A program made the position numbers and the translations under genes. Below are positions 27,171 to 36,197 of a DNA stretch of 64,000 bases, one piece after another. How positions within the stretch are numbered: position 1 is the stretch's first letter; every line of letters begins with the position of its first letter. Origin of the DNA: Pseudomonas arcuscaelestis (GTDB lineage: Bacteria; Pseudomonadota; Gammaproteobacteria; Pseudomonadales; Pseudomonadaceae). The stretch covers positions 400,020 through 464,019 of the forward strand of contig NZ_JACOPV010000002.1 in the NCBI RefSeq assembly GCF_016881005.1, written 5' to 3'. Under the pieces are notes generated by a model that did no database searches, was not told the DNA's origin, and saw only the letters and a list, made by a program, of their open reading frames with translations.

Positions 27171-27875
27171 TCAAACGCTGCGGGTCACGCCGCCATCGAC
27201 CTTGATGTTCTGCCCAGTGATGTAGGCAGCGCCGTCACTGGCGAGAAACGCAATGGTGGCCGCGATTTCCTCGCTGGTGCCATAGCGCTTGAGCGGCACG
27301 CTGTCGCGACGTTGCTCAGTGCCCGGCAGGCTATCGATCCATCCAGGGAGCACATTATTGATACGTACATTATCCCCAGCGAAGGTATCGGCGAAAATTT
27401 TGCTGAACGCGGCCAAGCCTGCGCGCAATACAGCGGACGTCGGGAACAGCTCACTGGGTTCGAACGCCCAGGCGGTGGAAATGTTGATGATCACTCCGCC
27501 CTTCTGACGTTGCATGTAGGGGGTCACCAGGCGCGTTGGACGAATGACATTGAGCAGATACGTGTCCATGCCTTTGTGCCAGTCTTCGTCGCTGATTTCC
27601 AGAATCGGTGCGCGCGGGCCATGGCCGGCGCTGTTGACCAGCACATCGATACGGCCCCACTTATCCACCACAGCATCGACAAGGCGTTGCAGGTCTGCAA
27701 TTGACTGGTTGCTGCCGGTTACACCAATGCCGCCGAGTTCGGCAGCCAACGCCTCACCCTTGCCCGAAGAAGACAGAATGCCGACCTTGAAACCATCGGC
27801 GGCCAAACGTCGTGCTGCTGCCGCGCCCATACCGCTGCCGCCGGCCGTGATGATCGCAACTTTTTCTACTGACAT
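27171..27875 (-). CDS. SDR family oxidoreductase
   Basis: A 234-residue classical SDR. It has VAIITAGGSGMGAAAARRL at the start, NSAGHGP and INISTAW. The position where YxxxK is expected reads FPTSAVLRAG, so the catalytic Tyr and Lys are not evident. The C-terminus YITGQNIKVDGG is normal. GGAGG immediately precedes the start. A LysR gene lies about 100 bases upstream on the same strand. The atypical active site makes its activity uncertain. Confidence 0.87.
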   Translation of the reverse strand: MSVEKVAIITAGGSGMGAAAARRLAADGFKVGILSSSGKGEALAAELGGIGVTGSNQSIADLQRLVDAVVDKWGRIDVLVNSAGHGPRAPILEISDEDWHKGMDTYLLNVIRPTRLVTPYMQRQKGGVIINISTAWAFEPSELFPTSAVLRAGLAAFSKIFADTFAGDNVRINNVLPGWIDSLPGTEQRRDSVPLKRYGTSEEIAATIAFLASDGAAYITGQNIKVDGGVTRSV

Positions 27876-27974
27876 ACTGCCTCCAGATATTGAAATGCTG
27901 ATTGCTTAAGTGCCTTAACCTTAGCAGCAGCCTTCACCAGGAGGGAGACAGCGAAACTTTACGCTTTCAGTAGA

Positions 27975-28868
27975 TTAACTATCGCCAGCTTGGATCTTGA
28001 GCCAATCCTTCACAATACTTAATGATTCGGGCTGCTGAATCTTCCGTGGCCGGACCAGATAAAACGACTTCTCGACGGTGAGTTGCTGGGCAAACACCTG
28101 CACAAGCCTGCCGGCGACGATGTCATCGTGGACGAAGGCCGCACTGGCCAACGCGATGCCCTGCCCACTAATGGCCGCTTCAATGGCTAACGAGGTCTGG
28201 TTGAATCGCAGGTTTTTGGCCGTTGGCTGTGCATGTTGCGGGAATAGTTCTGCAAGGAACTGCGGCCAGAAGTTATGGGCATCATGAAGCATGATGAAAT
28301 CTTGAAGCTGCTCAAAGCTGACGGTGGCTGCGACGCCTTCAAACAACGTTGGGCTGGCTACCGCAACGATGCGCTGCTCCATCAGCAACTCGCTATTGAG
28401 GCCCGCCCCGAATGCTGAATTGCCATAGCGCACGGCAATATCTACGCCATCGGTGCTGAAGTGGGAAAGACGATCGGTAGCCAGCACGCGCAAGTCGATA
28501 TCCGGATAACTCAGTGCAAAACTGCCAAGCCTGGGAATGAGCCATTTAGAAGCAAAGGTAGGTGTCACGCTAACCGTCAGGTGAGCCGCCTGGGGCCTGA
28601 GCAGGCGTGTTGCCTCATTGATCATGGCCAACGCACTGCGAATGTTGCCGCTGTAGCCCAGGCCCGCGTCGGTCAACGCAAGGCCCCGGGGCATACGTTC
28701 AAACAAACGCAGATCCAGACTCGCCTCCAGCCCGCGTATCTGCTGAGCAACCGCTGCCTGGGTAACGCCCAGCTCCTCGGCCGCTAGGCGGAAGTTCAAA
28801 TGGCGAGCCACTACTTCAAAAACACGCAGCGCGTTAAGCGATGGCAATTGAGGAAAACCGTCTGACAT
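27975..28868 (-). CDS. LysR family regulator, GcvA-like
   Basis: A 297-residue LysR protein. It starts PQLPSLNALRVFEVVARHLNF and has the helix-turn-helix AAEELGVTQAAVAQQIRGLE, typical of the GcvA/AmpR subgroup. Its start region faces a divergent EamA transporter gene and contains GGTTGTTAACC (28927-28937), an interrupted palindrome that could be its site. Both neighbours are possible targets. Confidence 0.92.
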   Translation of the reverse strand: MSDGFPQLPSLNALRVFEVVARHLNFRLAAEELGVTQAAVAQQIRGLEASLDLRLFERMPRGLALTDAGLGYSGNIRSALAMINEATRLLRPQAAHLTVSVTPTFASKWLIPRLGSFALSYPDIDLRVLATDRLSHFSTDGVDIAVRYGNSAFGAGLNSELLMEQRIVAVASPTLFEGVAATVSFEQLQDFIMLHDAHNFWPQFLAELFPQHAQPTAKNLRFNQTSLAIEAAISGQGIALASAAFVHDDIVAGRLVQVFAQQLTVEKSFYLVRPRKIQQPESLSIVKDWLKIQAGDS

Positions 28869-29037
28869 GGCAATGGAATTTCTATCGGGTTATGAAAATT
28901 TTCATGCCTCTCTCACGCCTGGGCAAGGTTGTTAACCTGACCGGGCTCAAAAGAGTCACTGTGCCGAGGCTACCCTCTGAGAATAATTAAAAAAACCCGT
29001 GCCAGTAGAAAACCGATATCCACTAACGGGTTCTCTC

Positions 29038-29973
29038 ATGAAAAAGACCGCTGTCGCTGCCTTCATCTTCCTCGGCGTGGTGTGGGGCAGTAATTTCATC
29101 TTCGTCAAATGGGCTGCGCAGCTTATTTCGCCATTGCAAATCACCTTGTTGCGGGTGTTGTTCGGCTTCTTGCCCGTGCTGGCTTATGCCGTCAGCACCG
29201 GAGCCCTGAAGCGCAGTCACTGGCGGCATGCTCACCATTTTCTAGCGATGTCACTGCTGGCAACCGCTGTGTACTACTTTGCTTTCGCCAAAGGCACCGC
29301 ATTACTCGATACGGGCATTGCCGGGATGTTGGGGGGTGCGATACCCCTGTTCACTTTCCTGTGCGCCTGGTTGTTTCTGCGCAGCGAGCAGATCAATACA
29401 GTGAAGACACTGGGCATCGCGCTAGGCTTTGCTGGCATTCTAATCGTGGCCAGGCCGTGGTCCTCACAAGGGGTGATTAGTCCGGCTGGCATTTGCTACA
29501 TGATTTTCGGTGCGTTGAGCGTGGGTGGCTCTTTCGTCTACGCGAAACGGTTCTTGAGCCCGCTGGGCCTACCCGCTGCAGCCCTCACCACCTACCAGAT
29601 TGGCGTTGCGCTTTTCCTGCTGTTGCTCGTTACGCCTCTTGATGGCATCGAAGTGGTCTTCTTGAACCCGCGTGCCGGGGTTGGCCTGGTGGTCGGTTTA
29701 GGACTGCTGGGCACCGGCGCTGCCTACCTTGCCTATTACTACATTGTCGAGGCATTTGGCGCATTGACCGCCTCAGCCGTGACCTATATCCCACCCGTTG
29801 TGGCGCTGCTGATTGGCGCAGCGATTGGTGAGCCCATAACGACGGGCTCCTGGATTGCGGCGGGGCTTATCTTGGCCGGCGTAGCGCTGGTGCAACTTCA
29901 CGCCCAAATCCACAAATCTCGCGACGTCGGCAGCGCTGGTGTTGTCGATGTATTGAGATCGCGTGGCGGTTAG
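29038..29973 (+). CDS. EamA/DMT family transporter
   Basis: A 311-residue inner-membrane protein with about ten membrane segments in two EamA repeats. The first starts AVAAFIFLGVVWGSNFIFVKW. The second contains VVALLIGAAIGEPITTGSWIAAGLILAGVAL in two parts. Probably an exporter of an amino acid or metabolite. The ATG at 29038 is preferred to 28999. The stop overlaps the convergent MFS gene by 4 bases. Confidence 0.92.
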   Translation: MKKTAVAAFIFLGVVWGSNFIFVKWAAQLISPLQITLLRVLFGFLPVLAYAVSTGALKRSHWRHAHHFLAMSLLATAVYYFAFAKGTALLDTGIAGMLGGAIPLFTFLCAWLFLRSEQINTVKTLGIALGFAGILIVARPWSSQGVISPAGICYMIFGALSVGGSFVYAKRFLSPLGLPAAALTTYQIGVALFLLLLVTPLDGIEVVFLNPRAGVGLVVGLGLLGTGAAYLAYYYIVEAFGALTASAVTYIPPVVALLIGAAIGEPITTGSWIAAGLILAGVALVQLHAQIHKSRDVGSAGVVDVLRSRGG

Positions 29974-31232
29974 GTCGCAGCCTCCAGCCTGCCCATCTGG
30001 TTTCGGGACGTAAAAAAGGCCATTACTGCGGCGAGTGTCAGCAAAATGGCGCTTGCAAGAAATGTGATGCGATAGCCGCTCCCGTCGAACAGCAATCCAC
30101 CGAGAGTAGATCCCAACGCTATGGACAGTTGAATGACTGCCACCATCAGGCCACCACCGGCTTCAGCATCCCTTGGCACCGACTTGGCCAACCATGACCA
30201 CCAGCCCACCGGTGCCGCCGTCGCGATCAGGCCCCACAACCCCAGCAGCACAAAAGCCGCCACAACTTCGCCGCCAAGGACGATCAAGGAAAGTGCAAGG
30301 GCGGCCATCAGCAGAGGAATACCAATCAGGACGCGGTACATGCCGGTTTTCAGCACAGTGCCGATCAGGATGGTCCCGACAAAACCCGCCACACCGATGA
30401 CCAGCAGAATCATCGACAACATGGACACATCTACACCCGTGACGGTTTCCAGGAACGGGCGCAGAAAAGTGAACAAGACAAACTGCCCCATGAAGAAAAT
30501 GCCCACACTCAACATGCCGAAACCGATCAATGGGCTCTTGAGCAATCGAAAGACATTGCCAGCGCCCGCTTTACGCGGCGCAGCGGGCATGGCTGGCAAG
30601 CTGACCCACTGCCAGATCAAGGCAATGATCGCTACCGGGATCAGGCAAAAAAACGCGCCCCGCCAACCGATGACACTCCCCAGATAACTCCCCAGTGGTG
30701 CGGCCACTACGGTTGCCAAAGCGTTGCCGCCGTTGAAGATCGCCAACGCCTTGGGCACGCTGTGCGGCGGTACCAGGCGAACGGCCATTGCCGCCGACAT
30801 CGACCAGAATCCGCCGATCACCACGCCGATCAACGCCCGCCCAATCATGTACACCGTATAGTTTGGCGCCACACCGACCACCAGGCCGGATACGCACATA
30901 ATCCCGGTAAGCATCAGCAGCAGCAACTTGCGATCCATTGAGCCCGCAAGTCTGGAAATCGCCAGGCTTGTCAGCACCGCGAAGCTGCCGGAGATGGCGA
31001 TCCCGTACCCGGCCAGCCCTTCACTGACGTGCAGATCCGACGCAATCGGCGTGAGCAAGCTGACCGGCATGAATTCCGAGGCGATCAGCGCGAATACACA
31101 CAGTGACATCGCAAAGATGCTACTCCAGTAAGCCGGCATCTCCCCAGCCTCCAGCGTACCGAGGACATCCGAGACATCCGAGACATCCGAGACATCCGAG
31201 ACATCCGAGACATCGTGCACTTGAGCCGTCAT
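29970..31232 (-). CDS. MFS transporter, DHA1 family (AraJ-like efflux)
   Basis: A 420-residue, 12-segment transporter. The first membrane helix is FAMSLCVFALIASEFMPVSLL, followed by the DHA1 pattern RLAGSMDRK between helices 2 and 3. The N-terminal cytoplasmic tail is unusual: HDV followed by repeated SDV, encoded by five and two-thirds copies of a 9-base unit. GAGG precedes the ATG. It is followed on the same strand by nothing and overlaps the EamA gene tail-to-tail. Confidence 0.92.
   Translation of the reverse strand: MTAQVHDVSDVSDVSDVSDVSDVLGTLEAGEMPAYWSSIFAMSLCVFALIASEFMPVSLLTPIASDLHVSEGLAGYGIAISGSFAVLTSLAISRLAGSMDRKLLLLMLTGIMCVSGLVVGVAPNYTVYMIGRALIGVVIGGFWSMSAAMAVRLVPPHSVPKALAIFNGGNALATVVAAPLGSYLGSVIGWRGAFFCLIPVAIIALIWQWVSLPAMPAAPRKAGAGNVFRLLKSPLIGFGMLSVGIFFMGQFVLFTFLRPFLETVTGVDVSMLSMILLVIGVAGFVGTILIGTVLKTGMYRVLIGIPLLMAALALSLIVLGGEVVAAFVLLGLWGLIATAAPVGWWSWLAKSVPRDAEAGGGLMVAVIQLSIALGSTLGGLLFDGSGYRITFLASAILLTLAAVMAFFTSRNQMGRLEAAT
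31164..31214. repeat. 9-bp tandem repeat (gacatccga) in an MFS gene
   Basis: Five complete and one partial copy of the 9-base unit run without error. They encode repeated Asp-Val-Ser in the cytoplasmic N-terminal tail. The unit is a multiple of three, so copy-number change would alter tail length without shifting the frame. Confidence 0.97.
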
Positions 31233-31277
31233 AAATAAACCTCTATTCCTATCGTTGTTGACTGGAGCACTGGCCTT

Positions 31278-32423
31278 TTAACTAAACACCGCCAGGTGCC
31301 GGTTAAAAAAGGCGGTGAGTTTGGCCCAGGGAATCAAGTTCACGCGGTCGTACAGATCCACATGACCCGCGCCTGAAACCCAGGCCAGCTCCTTGGGTTC
31401 GGCGGCGCGCTGATAGGCGTCCTCGCTGAATTCTCTGGAGTGCGCCTGAGTGCCCGCGATGAACAGCAGGGGACGCGGGGAAATCGTCTCAATATCGTTA
31501 AATGGATAGAAATTCACGAACCTGACTTCACTGCTCAACGCGCGGTTTTGCGTCAGTTCCAGTGTTCTGCCAGGAGGGATATGAATGCCACGAGGCGTGC
31601 GGTAGAAGTCCCAGAACTCACGCGTTACCGGGTCTGCGTCTTTAGCAAGCTGCAACGGCAGATAGTTCAGAAATTGCAGTTGCCCGCCAGGGAACTCGTC
31701 GTGGCGTTGCTCGGCGGCTTTTGCGAGCATGGCCTGGCGCTGCGCGATAGTCACCGAGTGCCCCAGGCCATTACGGGTGACGGCGCCCATGTCATAAAGG
31801 CTGACGGTGGCCACGGCTTTTAGACGCGGATCCATCTTGGCCGCACTGATGGCAAAGCCACCGCTGCCACAGATACCCAGCACGCCTATACGGTTGCGGT
31901 CGATAAAGTCCTGCGAGCCCAAGTAGTCAACAGCGGCACTGAATGCATCGGCATATATTTCGGGGGCCACCTGGTTACGAGGCTGGCCCTCACTCTCACC
32001 CCAGAAAGGCAAGTCAATCGCTAGCGTGATGAAGCCTTGCTCTGCCAGCTTTTGCGCATAGAGCATGGAGCTTTGCTCTTTAACAGCGCCCATGGGATGA
32101 CCGACGATAATTGCAGCCACGTTAGCGTTTCGGGCCAGACTTAAGGGGGTAACAAGATTACCCACGATCTGAAGATTGTATGAGTTCTTGAAGGTCACCT
32201 TGCTCACAGTGACCTTGTCGCTTTTATAGAAATTGTCGGCATCTTTCGGCGCGCCTACAGCGTTTTTCACTTCAGCTGCGAAGGCTGACCCGCCCGCGGC
32301 CGAAATGACGCCCAGAGCCGCAATACCGACGCCGGTAACCTTTAAGAACTCGCGTCGGTCAAGCCCCGCACAGACCGAGGCTTCCGTAGGTACAGGCAGA
32401 GTTACAGGTGTCTCGCTCATCAT
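31278..32423 (-). CDS. Secreted (Tat) alpha/beta hydrolase, dienelactone hydrolase-like
   Basis: A 381-residue protein with a Tat signal (DRREFLKVTGVGIAALG, near residue 22). An alpha/beta hydrolase domain follows. The nucleophile elbow reads GICGSGG, suggesting cysteine, and the histidine is in GAGHVDLYDR. There are two adjacent ATG codons (32423 and 32420), and GGAG is better spaced for the second. A LysR gene is divergent. The MFS gene lies downstream on the same strand and may be co-regulated. Confidence 0.88.
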   Translation of the reverse strand: MMSETPVTLPVPTEASVCAGLDRREFLKVTGVGIAALGVISAAGGSAFAAEVKNAVGAPKDADNFYKSDKVTVSKVTFKNSYNLQIVGNLVTPLSLARNANVAAIIVGHPMGAVKEQSSMLYAQKLAEQGFITLAIDLPFWGESEGQPRNQVAPEIYADAFSAAVDYLGSQDFIDRNRIGVLGICGSGGFAISAAKMDPRLKAVATVSLYDMGAVTRNGLGHSVTIAQRQAMLAKAAEQRHDEFPGGQLQFLNYLPLQLAKDADPVTREFWDFYRTPRGIHIPPGRTLELTQNRALSSEVRFVNFYPFNDIETISPRPLLFIAGTQAHSREFSEDAYQRAAEPKELAWVSGAGHVDLYDRVNLIPWAKLTAFFNRHLAVFS

Positions 32424-32519
32424 CGGTACTCCGTTGCAGATAGGTGGCAGAGCTTGACGGATTAGAGATACTCTGATTAGTAGGCATAATCTTCATGCGG
32501 TTTTGAGAAAAATTCATTA

Positions 32520-33413
32520 ATGGCCACCACCAAAGTCAATGACCTACAGGCTTTTCTCGCTGTGGCGCGCGATCAAAGTTTCACAAAAGCGGCCGCCAAA
32601 CTGGGTGTTACGCCTTCTGCGCTAAGTCATACAATCCGGGCACTTGAGCAAAGACTGGGCATACGCCTGCTGGCCCGCACGACACGAAATGTGTCACCAA
32701 CAGAGGCTGGAGAAAGGTTGATGCGCTCGATCGCTCCGCTTTTTGATCAGATCGCCATTGAGCTGGATGCCTTGAGCGAATTGCGGGACAAGCCCAGCGG
32801 CACGATCCGTATTTCCTGCACTGACGATCAGATCGAGTTGTGCATTCGGCCGATGCTTGCAGACTTCCTGAAGAACTACCCAGATATCACATTGGAGTTC
32901 TACGTCGACTATGGATTCACCAACGTAGTCGAGGAACGCTTCGATGCTGGAATTCGCATGGGCGAATCAATCAGCAAGGACATGATTGCAGTTCGCATAG
33001 GACCGGATTGGCGGTTGGCGGTAGTGGGCTCTGCGGCGTATTTCGAGCGCAAACCTGCACCCTCGACACCCCATGAGCTGACGGCCCACGACTGCGTCAA
33101 TATTCGACACAGACCGTCAGGGGCGATTTACGCCTGGGAGTTTGAACGCGATGGCCAGGCGTTTACGGTTAAGGCAGATGGCCAACTCGTTTTCAACAGC
33201 ATCATGCATGTTCTCAATGCTGCCGTTGATGGCATTGGCCTGGCCTACGTACCAGAGGAACTGGTCGCACCGTACCTGGCCGACGGCCAACTCAAAGAAG
33301 TCCTGGCCGATTGGTGTCCCGAATTTCAGGGCTACCATTTGTATTACCCCAACAGGCGCCAGTCCTCTCCCGCATTTTCTGCATTGGTAGAGGCGCTGAG
33401 GTACCGAAGCTGA
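32520..33413 (+). CDS. LysR family regulator
   Basis: A 297-residue LysR protein with the helix-turn-helix FTKAAAKLGVTPSALSHTIR near residue 20. It begins TTKVNDLQAFLAVARDQ and belongs to the large DNA-binding subgroup often divergent from its target. It is divergent from the Tat-exported hydrolase gene, with about 96 bases between. Confidence 0.93.
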   Translation: MATTKVNDLQAFLAVARDQSFTKAAAKLGVTPSALSHTIRALEQRLGIRLLARTTRNVSPTEAGERLMRSIAPLFDQIAIELDALSELRDKPSGTIRISCTDDQIELCIRPMLADFLKNYPDITLEFYVDYGFTNVVEERFDAGIRMGESISKDMIAVRIGPDWRLAVVGSAAYFERKPAPSTPHELTAHDCVNIRHRPSGAIYAWEFERDGQAFTVKADGQLVFNSIMHVLNAAVDGIGLAYVPEELVAPYLADGQLKEVLADWCPEFQGYHLYYPNRRQSSPAFSALVEALRYRS

Positions 33414-33469
33414 ACGTTCTTTTGTTCTCGGTGCGGTAACGCCGGATGGAAGGCTATAGGGTTACTCAC

Positions 33470-33547
33470 AACTGGCTGTTTTCGGCCGATTGCAGCCCTC
33501 GACGGCAAGCAGAAACCGGCCAGAAGCGGATATCGAACTGTCGCGAC
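33470..33547. repeat. Intergenic repeat, copy with GGCCAGAAGC motif
   Basis: A non-coding segment carries GGCTGTTTTCGGCCGATTGC and then ACCGGCCAGAAGCGG. It shares these word patterns with intergenic segments near 41.3, 46.9, 47.6, 49.1 and 60.4 kb. It looks like a decayed member of a dispersed family. Confidence 0.55.
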
Positions 33548-33556
33548 GTTAGCCCC

Positions 33557-34006
33557 TCAATCAGTCAACTGCCTCTCCATCGGTTGATAGACCAGCCCGG
33601 CAAACTCGCCCACCTCCCCCGCCATCGCAAACCCGTAACGTTCATAAGCGGGCACTGAGGGCAACGACGCCCTGACCGTCACCACATGGGCGCTGGCCTG
33701 CTCCAGCGCCGCATTCACCAGACGCTTCCCGACGCCGCGACGTTGCCAGCCAGGCGCAACGAACAGCATCGCCACATGGCGCCCTTCCTTGAGTTCAATC
33801 AGCCCCGTCAGGGCTCCGTCTGCCACACACACCAGCATCAGGTTGTCGCCCATCATTCGCTCGGCAAACGCCTGCTGTGCAGCCACCTTGGCGAACGTCT
33901 CCACGCCCTGCGCCGACAGTGAAGGCGCAACCGCCAACGTGAAAGACTCCAGGCAAAGGGCATTAACGCTAGGCAAGTCGTCGTGAGTCATTTTGCGTAT
34001 CTGCAT
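33557..34006 (-). CDS. GNAT family N-acetyltransferase
   Basis: A 149-residue GNAT protein. It has the acetyl-CoA-binding motif APGWQRRGVGKRLVNAA (near residue 90) and VAMLFVAP before it. The C-terminal YERYGFAMAG is typical. The start at 34006 is used because GGAAG lies 7 bases before it, not at 34012. Substrate unknown. Confidence 0.9.
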   Translation of the reverse strand: MQIRKMTHDDLPSVNALCLESFTLAVAPSLSAQGVETFAKVAAQQAFAERMMGDNLMLVCVADGALTGLIELKEGRHVAMLFVAPGWQRRGVGKRLVNAALEQASAHVVTVRASLPSVPAYERYGFAMAGEVGEFAGLVYQPMERQLTD

Positions 34007-34087
34007 GGCCATCTTCCGTGATTGAAATGAATGAGTCTCTCATCTCCAAGGCAATTATGGGTCAGCGGTCTGTTCGAGCAAACACTG

Positions 34088-34474
34088 TCAGTCGCCTGCT
34101 GGCGTGTACCATTGGACTGCGGCATCAGCATGAACATGTTTTTGCGTATCCGCTATGAACGGAGTGTCGAGCGTGCCCAAGGCTATCGAAACCCAGTCGG
34201 CAAACGCCCCTTGTGATCGTGACCAGAACAAGGTCGAACCACACTCCATGCAGAACTCGCGCACAACCGTCTCTGATGAGGCATAGGCTTTGATGCAGCT
34301 CGAACCCGCTAGTATGCGAAGCGCGCTGCGAGGAACACTGCCGTAGGACGCGAACAATGCCCCGTGCCCTTTGCGACACTGACTGCAGTGGCAGTGACTG
34401 ACTGCTTTAGGTGGCTGAGTTAGCGCATACCTGACCGCCGCGCACAAGCAACTTCCCTGATAAATCCCAGCCAT
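34088..34474 (-). CDS. GFA family (glutathione-dependent formaldehyde-activating fold) protein
   Basis: A 128-residue zinc protein of the GFA fold. Cysteine sets are intact: GSCLCAAV, HCHCSQC and CMECGS. The glycine-rich C-terminal region ends soon after VQWYTPAGD, slightly short for the family. A divergent, decayed relative lies at 41.4 kb in the opposite orientation, flanking the catabolic block between them. The ATG at 34474 is used, because the longer frame lacks homology. Confidence 0.85.
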   Translation of the reverse strand: MAGIYQGSCLCAAVRYALTQPPKAVSHCHCSQCRKGHGALFASYGSVPRSALRILAGSSCIKAYASSETVVREFCMECGSTLFWSRSQGAFADWVSIALGTLDTPFIADTQKHVHADAAVQWYTPAGD

Positions 34475-34782
34475 ATCCCATCCATGCACGCAAAATAACG
34501 CCAGCTTAATCGCCCTCATCCAATCAGTCGACTGACTGCTATTGACCGCTTGTTGTCTTCCGCGATCGGCAGCTTTGGGCCGGTTGCCATCCTACACGAC
34601 AGGCCGCTTTCGACCCATTGCGGACACTCGCAGAGCCAGGACGATGGGTAGACCAAGCTTACACCTGGCCGGCACGCATGTCGGGAGGGCTGCCTTAAGC
34701 ATTACGCGAGTAAAGGGCGAAGGCAGCTTCTGTAGCTCACGATCAACTTCAACTCGGACACCTCCTATCCAGAAATACACAT
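34475..34782. other. Non-coding stretch with a repeat remnant
   Basis: No convincing gene is seen here. Segments such as CGCTTTCGACCCATTGCGGAC (34608-34626) resemble the dispersed intergenic repeats elsewhere in the window. It marks the left edge of the GC-rich catabolic block. Confidence 0.5.
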
Positions 34783-36141
34783 TCAACTATTTTTTCGCCA
34801 ACGCGTACTGGTTCCGCTCCAGCTCGCTTCCCTTGCAACACTATCAGGTTCATCGTCGATTTCCGCCATGCTCAGTCGCGATGTTTCGGGCAACAACAAC
34901 GAGCACAACGCGACTAATGCCAGCGCGCCAGCTCCATACAACGCCACGCCTAGCGGATTGTGGTTAGTAAAGATAAGGATTGCAGTGGCGATGCTAGATG
35001 CCGTGCCGCCGCCCAGTGCTGCACCAATCTGATAGCTGGCCGAGATTCCGGAGTACCGCATATTGCGCGGGAACTGCTCCCCCAGAAATGATGGTATGGG
35101 ACCTTGAGTTGCGCCCATCAGCAGACCGATCAAGCTGTAGGCGAACAGGGCAATACCGAAGCTCATCATGCCTACCAGTTCGAAGAAGATGAACAGCCCG
35201 AGCGCCATAACCACAGCACCGAACACCATCACCGTGCGCCGGCCCAGTCGGTCAGACAGGTAGCCGAACATCGGCGCGGAGAACACGATTGCGATCGACA
35301 AGCTAAGGTCGAACATCAACGCCTGGGTGCTGCCGAAGCCCACCTGGGTAGCGTAGGTCAGGAAGAAGGTGCTGCCGATATAGGCGATGGTGCAGTAGCC
35401 GAAGGCGATCCCAGTGCACAGCAGCAGCTGGCGTGGACGCTGCCGCAAGGCATCGGCCAACGGTGCGCGGCCCCCCTTCAGCGTGGGGGCGGCGACCGGT
35501 ACCGCAGCTTTCAGGCGCGCATACAGGCCGATCAGCACCAGCGTGCCACCGAGCCAGAACGGGATGCGCCAGGCAAAGTCCACCAGGTTGTCGTTGAAGG
35601 CGGCACTGACGATGGCGAACACCGCAGCGCCGAGGATGCCACCGACGCCGATGCCCATGCTCGTGAAGCTGCCCCACAACCCTCGCCTGCCCGGCGGCGC
35701 CGACTCGACGCCGAACAGCGCGGCACCGCCCCATTCACCACCGGCGGCAAAGCCTTGGATCAGGCGCAACAGCACAAGAAGGATCGGGGCAGCGACGCCG
35801 ATACTGGCATGGCTTGGCAAGCAACCGATGAGGAAGGTACTCAGGCCCATGAGCAGCAAGGTCGCGACCAGCACCTTTTGGCGACCGATTCGGTCACCGT
35901 AGTGGCCGAACACCAAACCGCCCAGCGGACGGGCGAAGAAGCCGGCGCCAAAAGCGCTGAAGGCCACCAAGGTCGCGGTCAGGTGGTCCATTTGCGGGAA
36001 GAACACTTGGGGAAACACCAGCGCAGCCGCGGTGCCATAGATGATGAAGTCATAGAACTCCAGCGCAGTGCCCATGCCGGAGACGCAGAAGGTCCGCAGC
36101 GCAGACCGGGACGACGCAGGGTTGGAATATTCCGCATGCAT
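34783..36141 (-). CDS. MHS family MFS transporter (metabolite:H+ symporter)
   Basis: A 452-residue, 12-segment transporter of the metabolite:H+ symporter family, like ShiA/ProP. Typical segments are ALEFYDFIIYGTAAALVF, ARPLGGLVFGHYGDRIGRQ and LRLIQGFAAGGEWGGA. It probably imports a carboxylate or amide substrate. It lies downstream of the C45 peptidase gene on the same strand, with 56 bases between, and likely shares its transcript. Confidence 0.92.
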   Translation of the reverse strand: MHAEYSNPASSRSALRTFCVSGMGTALEFYDFIIYGTAAALVFPQVFFPQMDHLTATLVAFSAFGAGFFARPLGGLVFGHYGDRIGRQKVLVATLLLMGLSTFLIGCLPSHASIGVAAPILLVLLRLIQGFAAGGEWGGAALFGVESAPPGRRGLWGSFTSMGIGVGGILGAAVFAIVSAAFNDNLVDFAWRIPFWLGGTLVLIGLYARLKAAVPVAAPTLKGGRAPLADALRQRPRQLLLCTGIAFGYCTIAYIGSTFFLTYATQVGFGSTQALMFDLSLSIAIVFSAPMFGYLSDRLGRRTVMVFGAVVMALGLFIFFELVGMMSFGIALFAYSLIGLLMGATQGPIPSFLGEQFPRNMRYSGISASYQIGAALGGGTASSIATAILIFTNHNPLGVALYGAGALALVALCSLLLPETSRLSMAEIDDEPDSVAREASWSGTSTRWRKNS

Positions 36142-36197
36142 TGTTGTTATTCTCGTTGTCAGCGGGTGCCGCCCTGTTCAAGCGGCACCGGGTGGGC

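Noticed and set aside
31164..31214. CRISPR-like array
   Set aside because: The repeats are contiguous 9-base units with no spacers and lie inside a coding frame.
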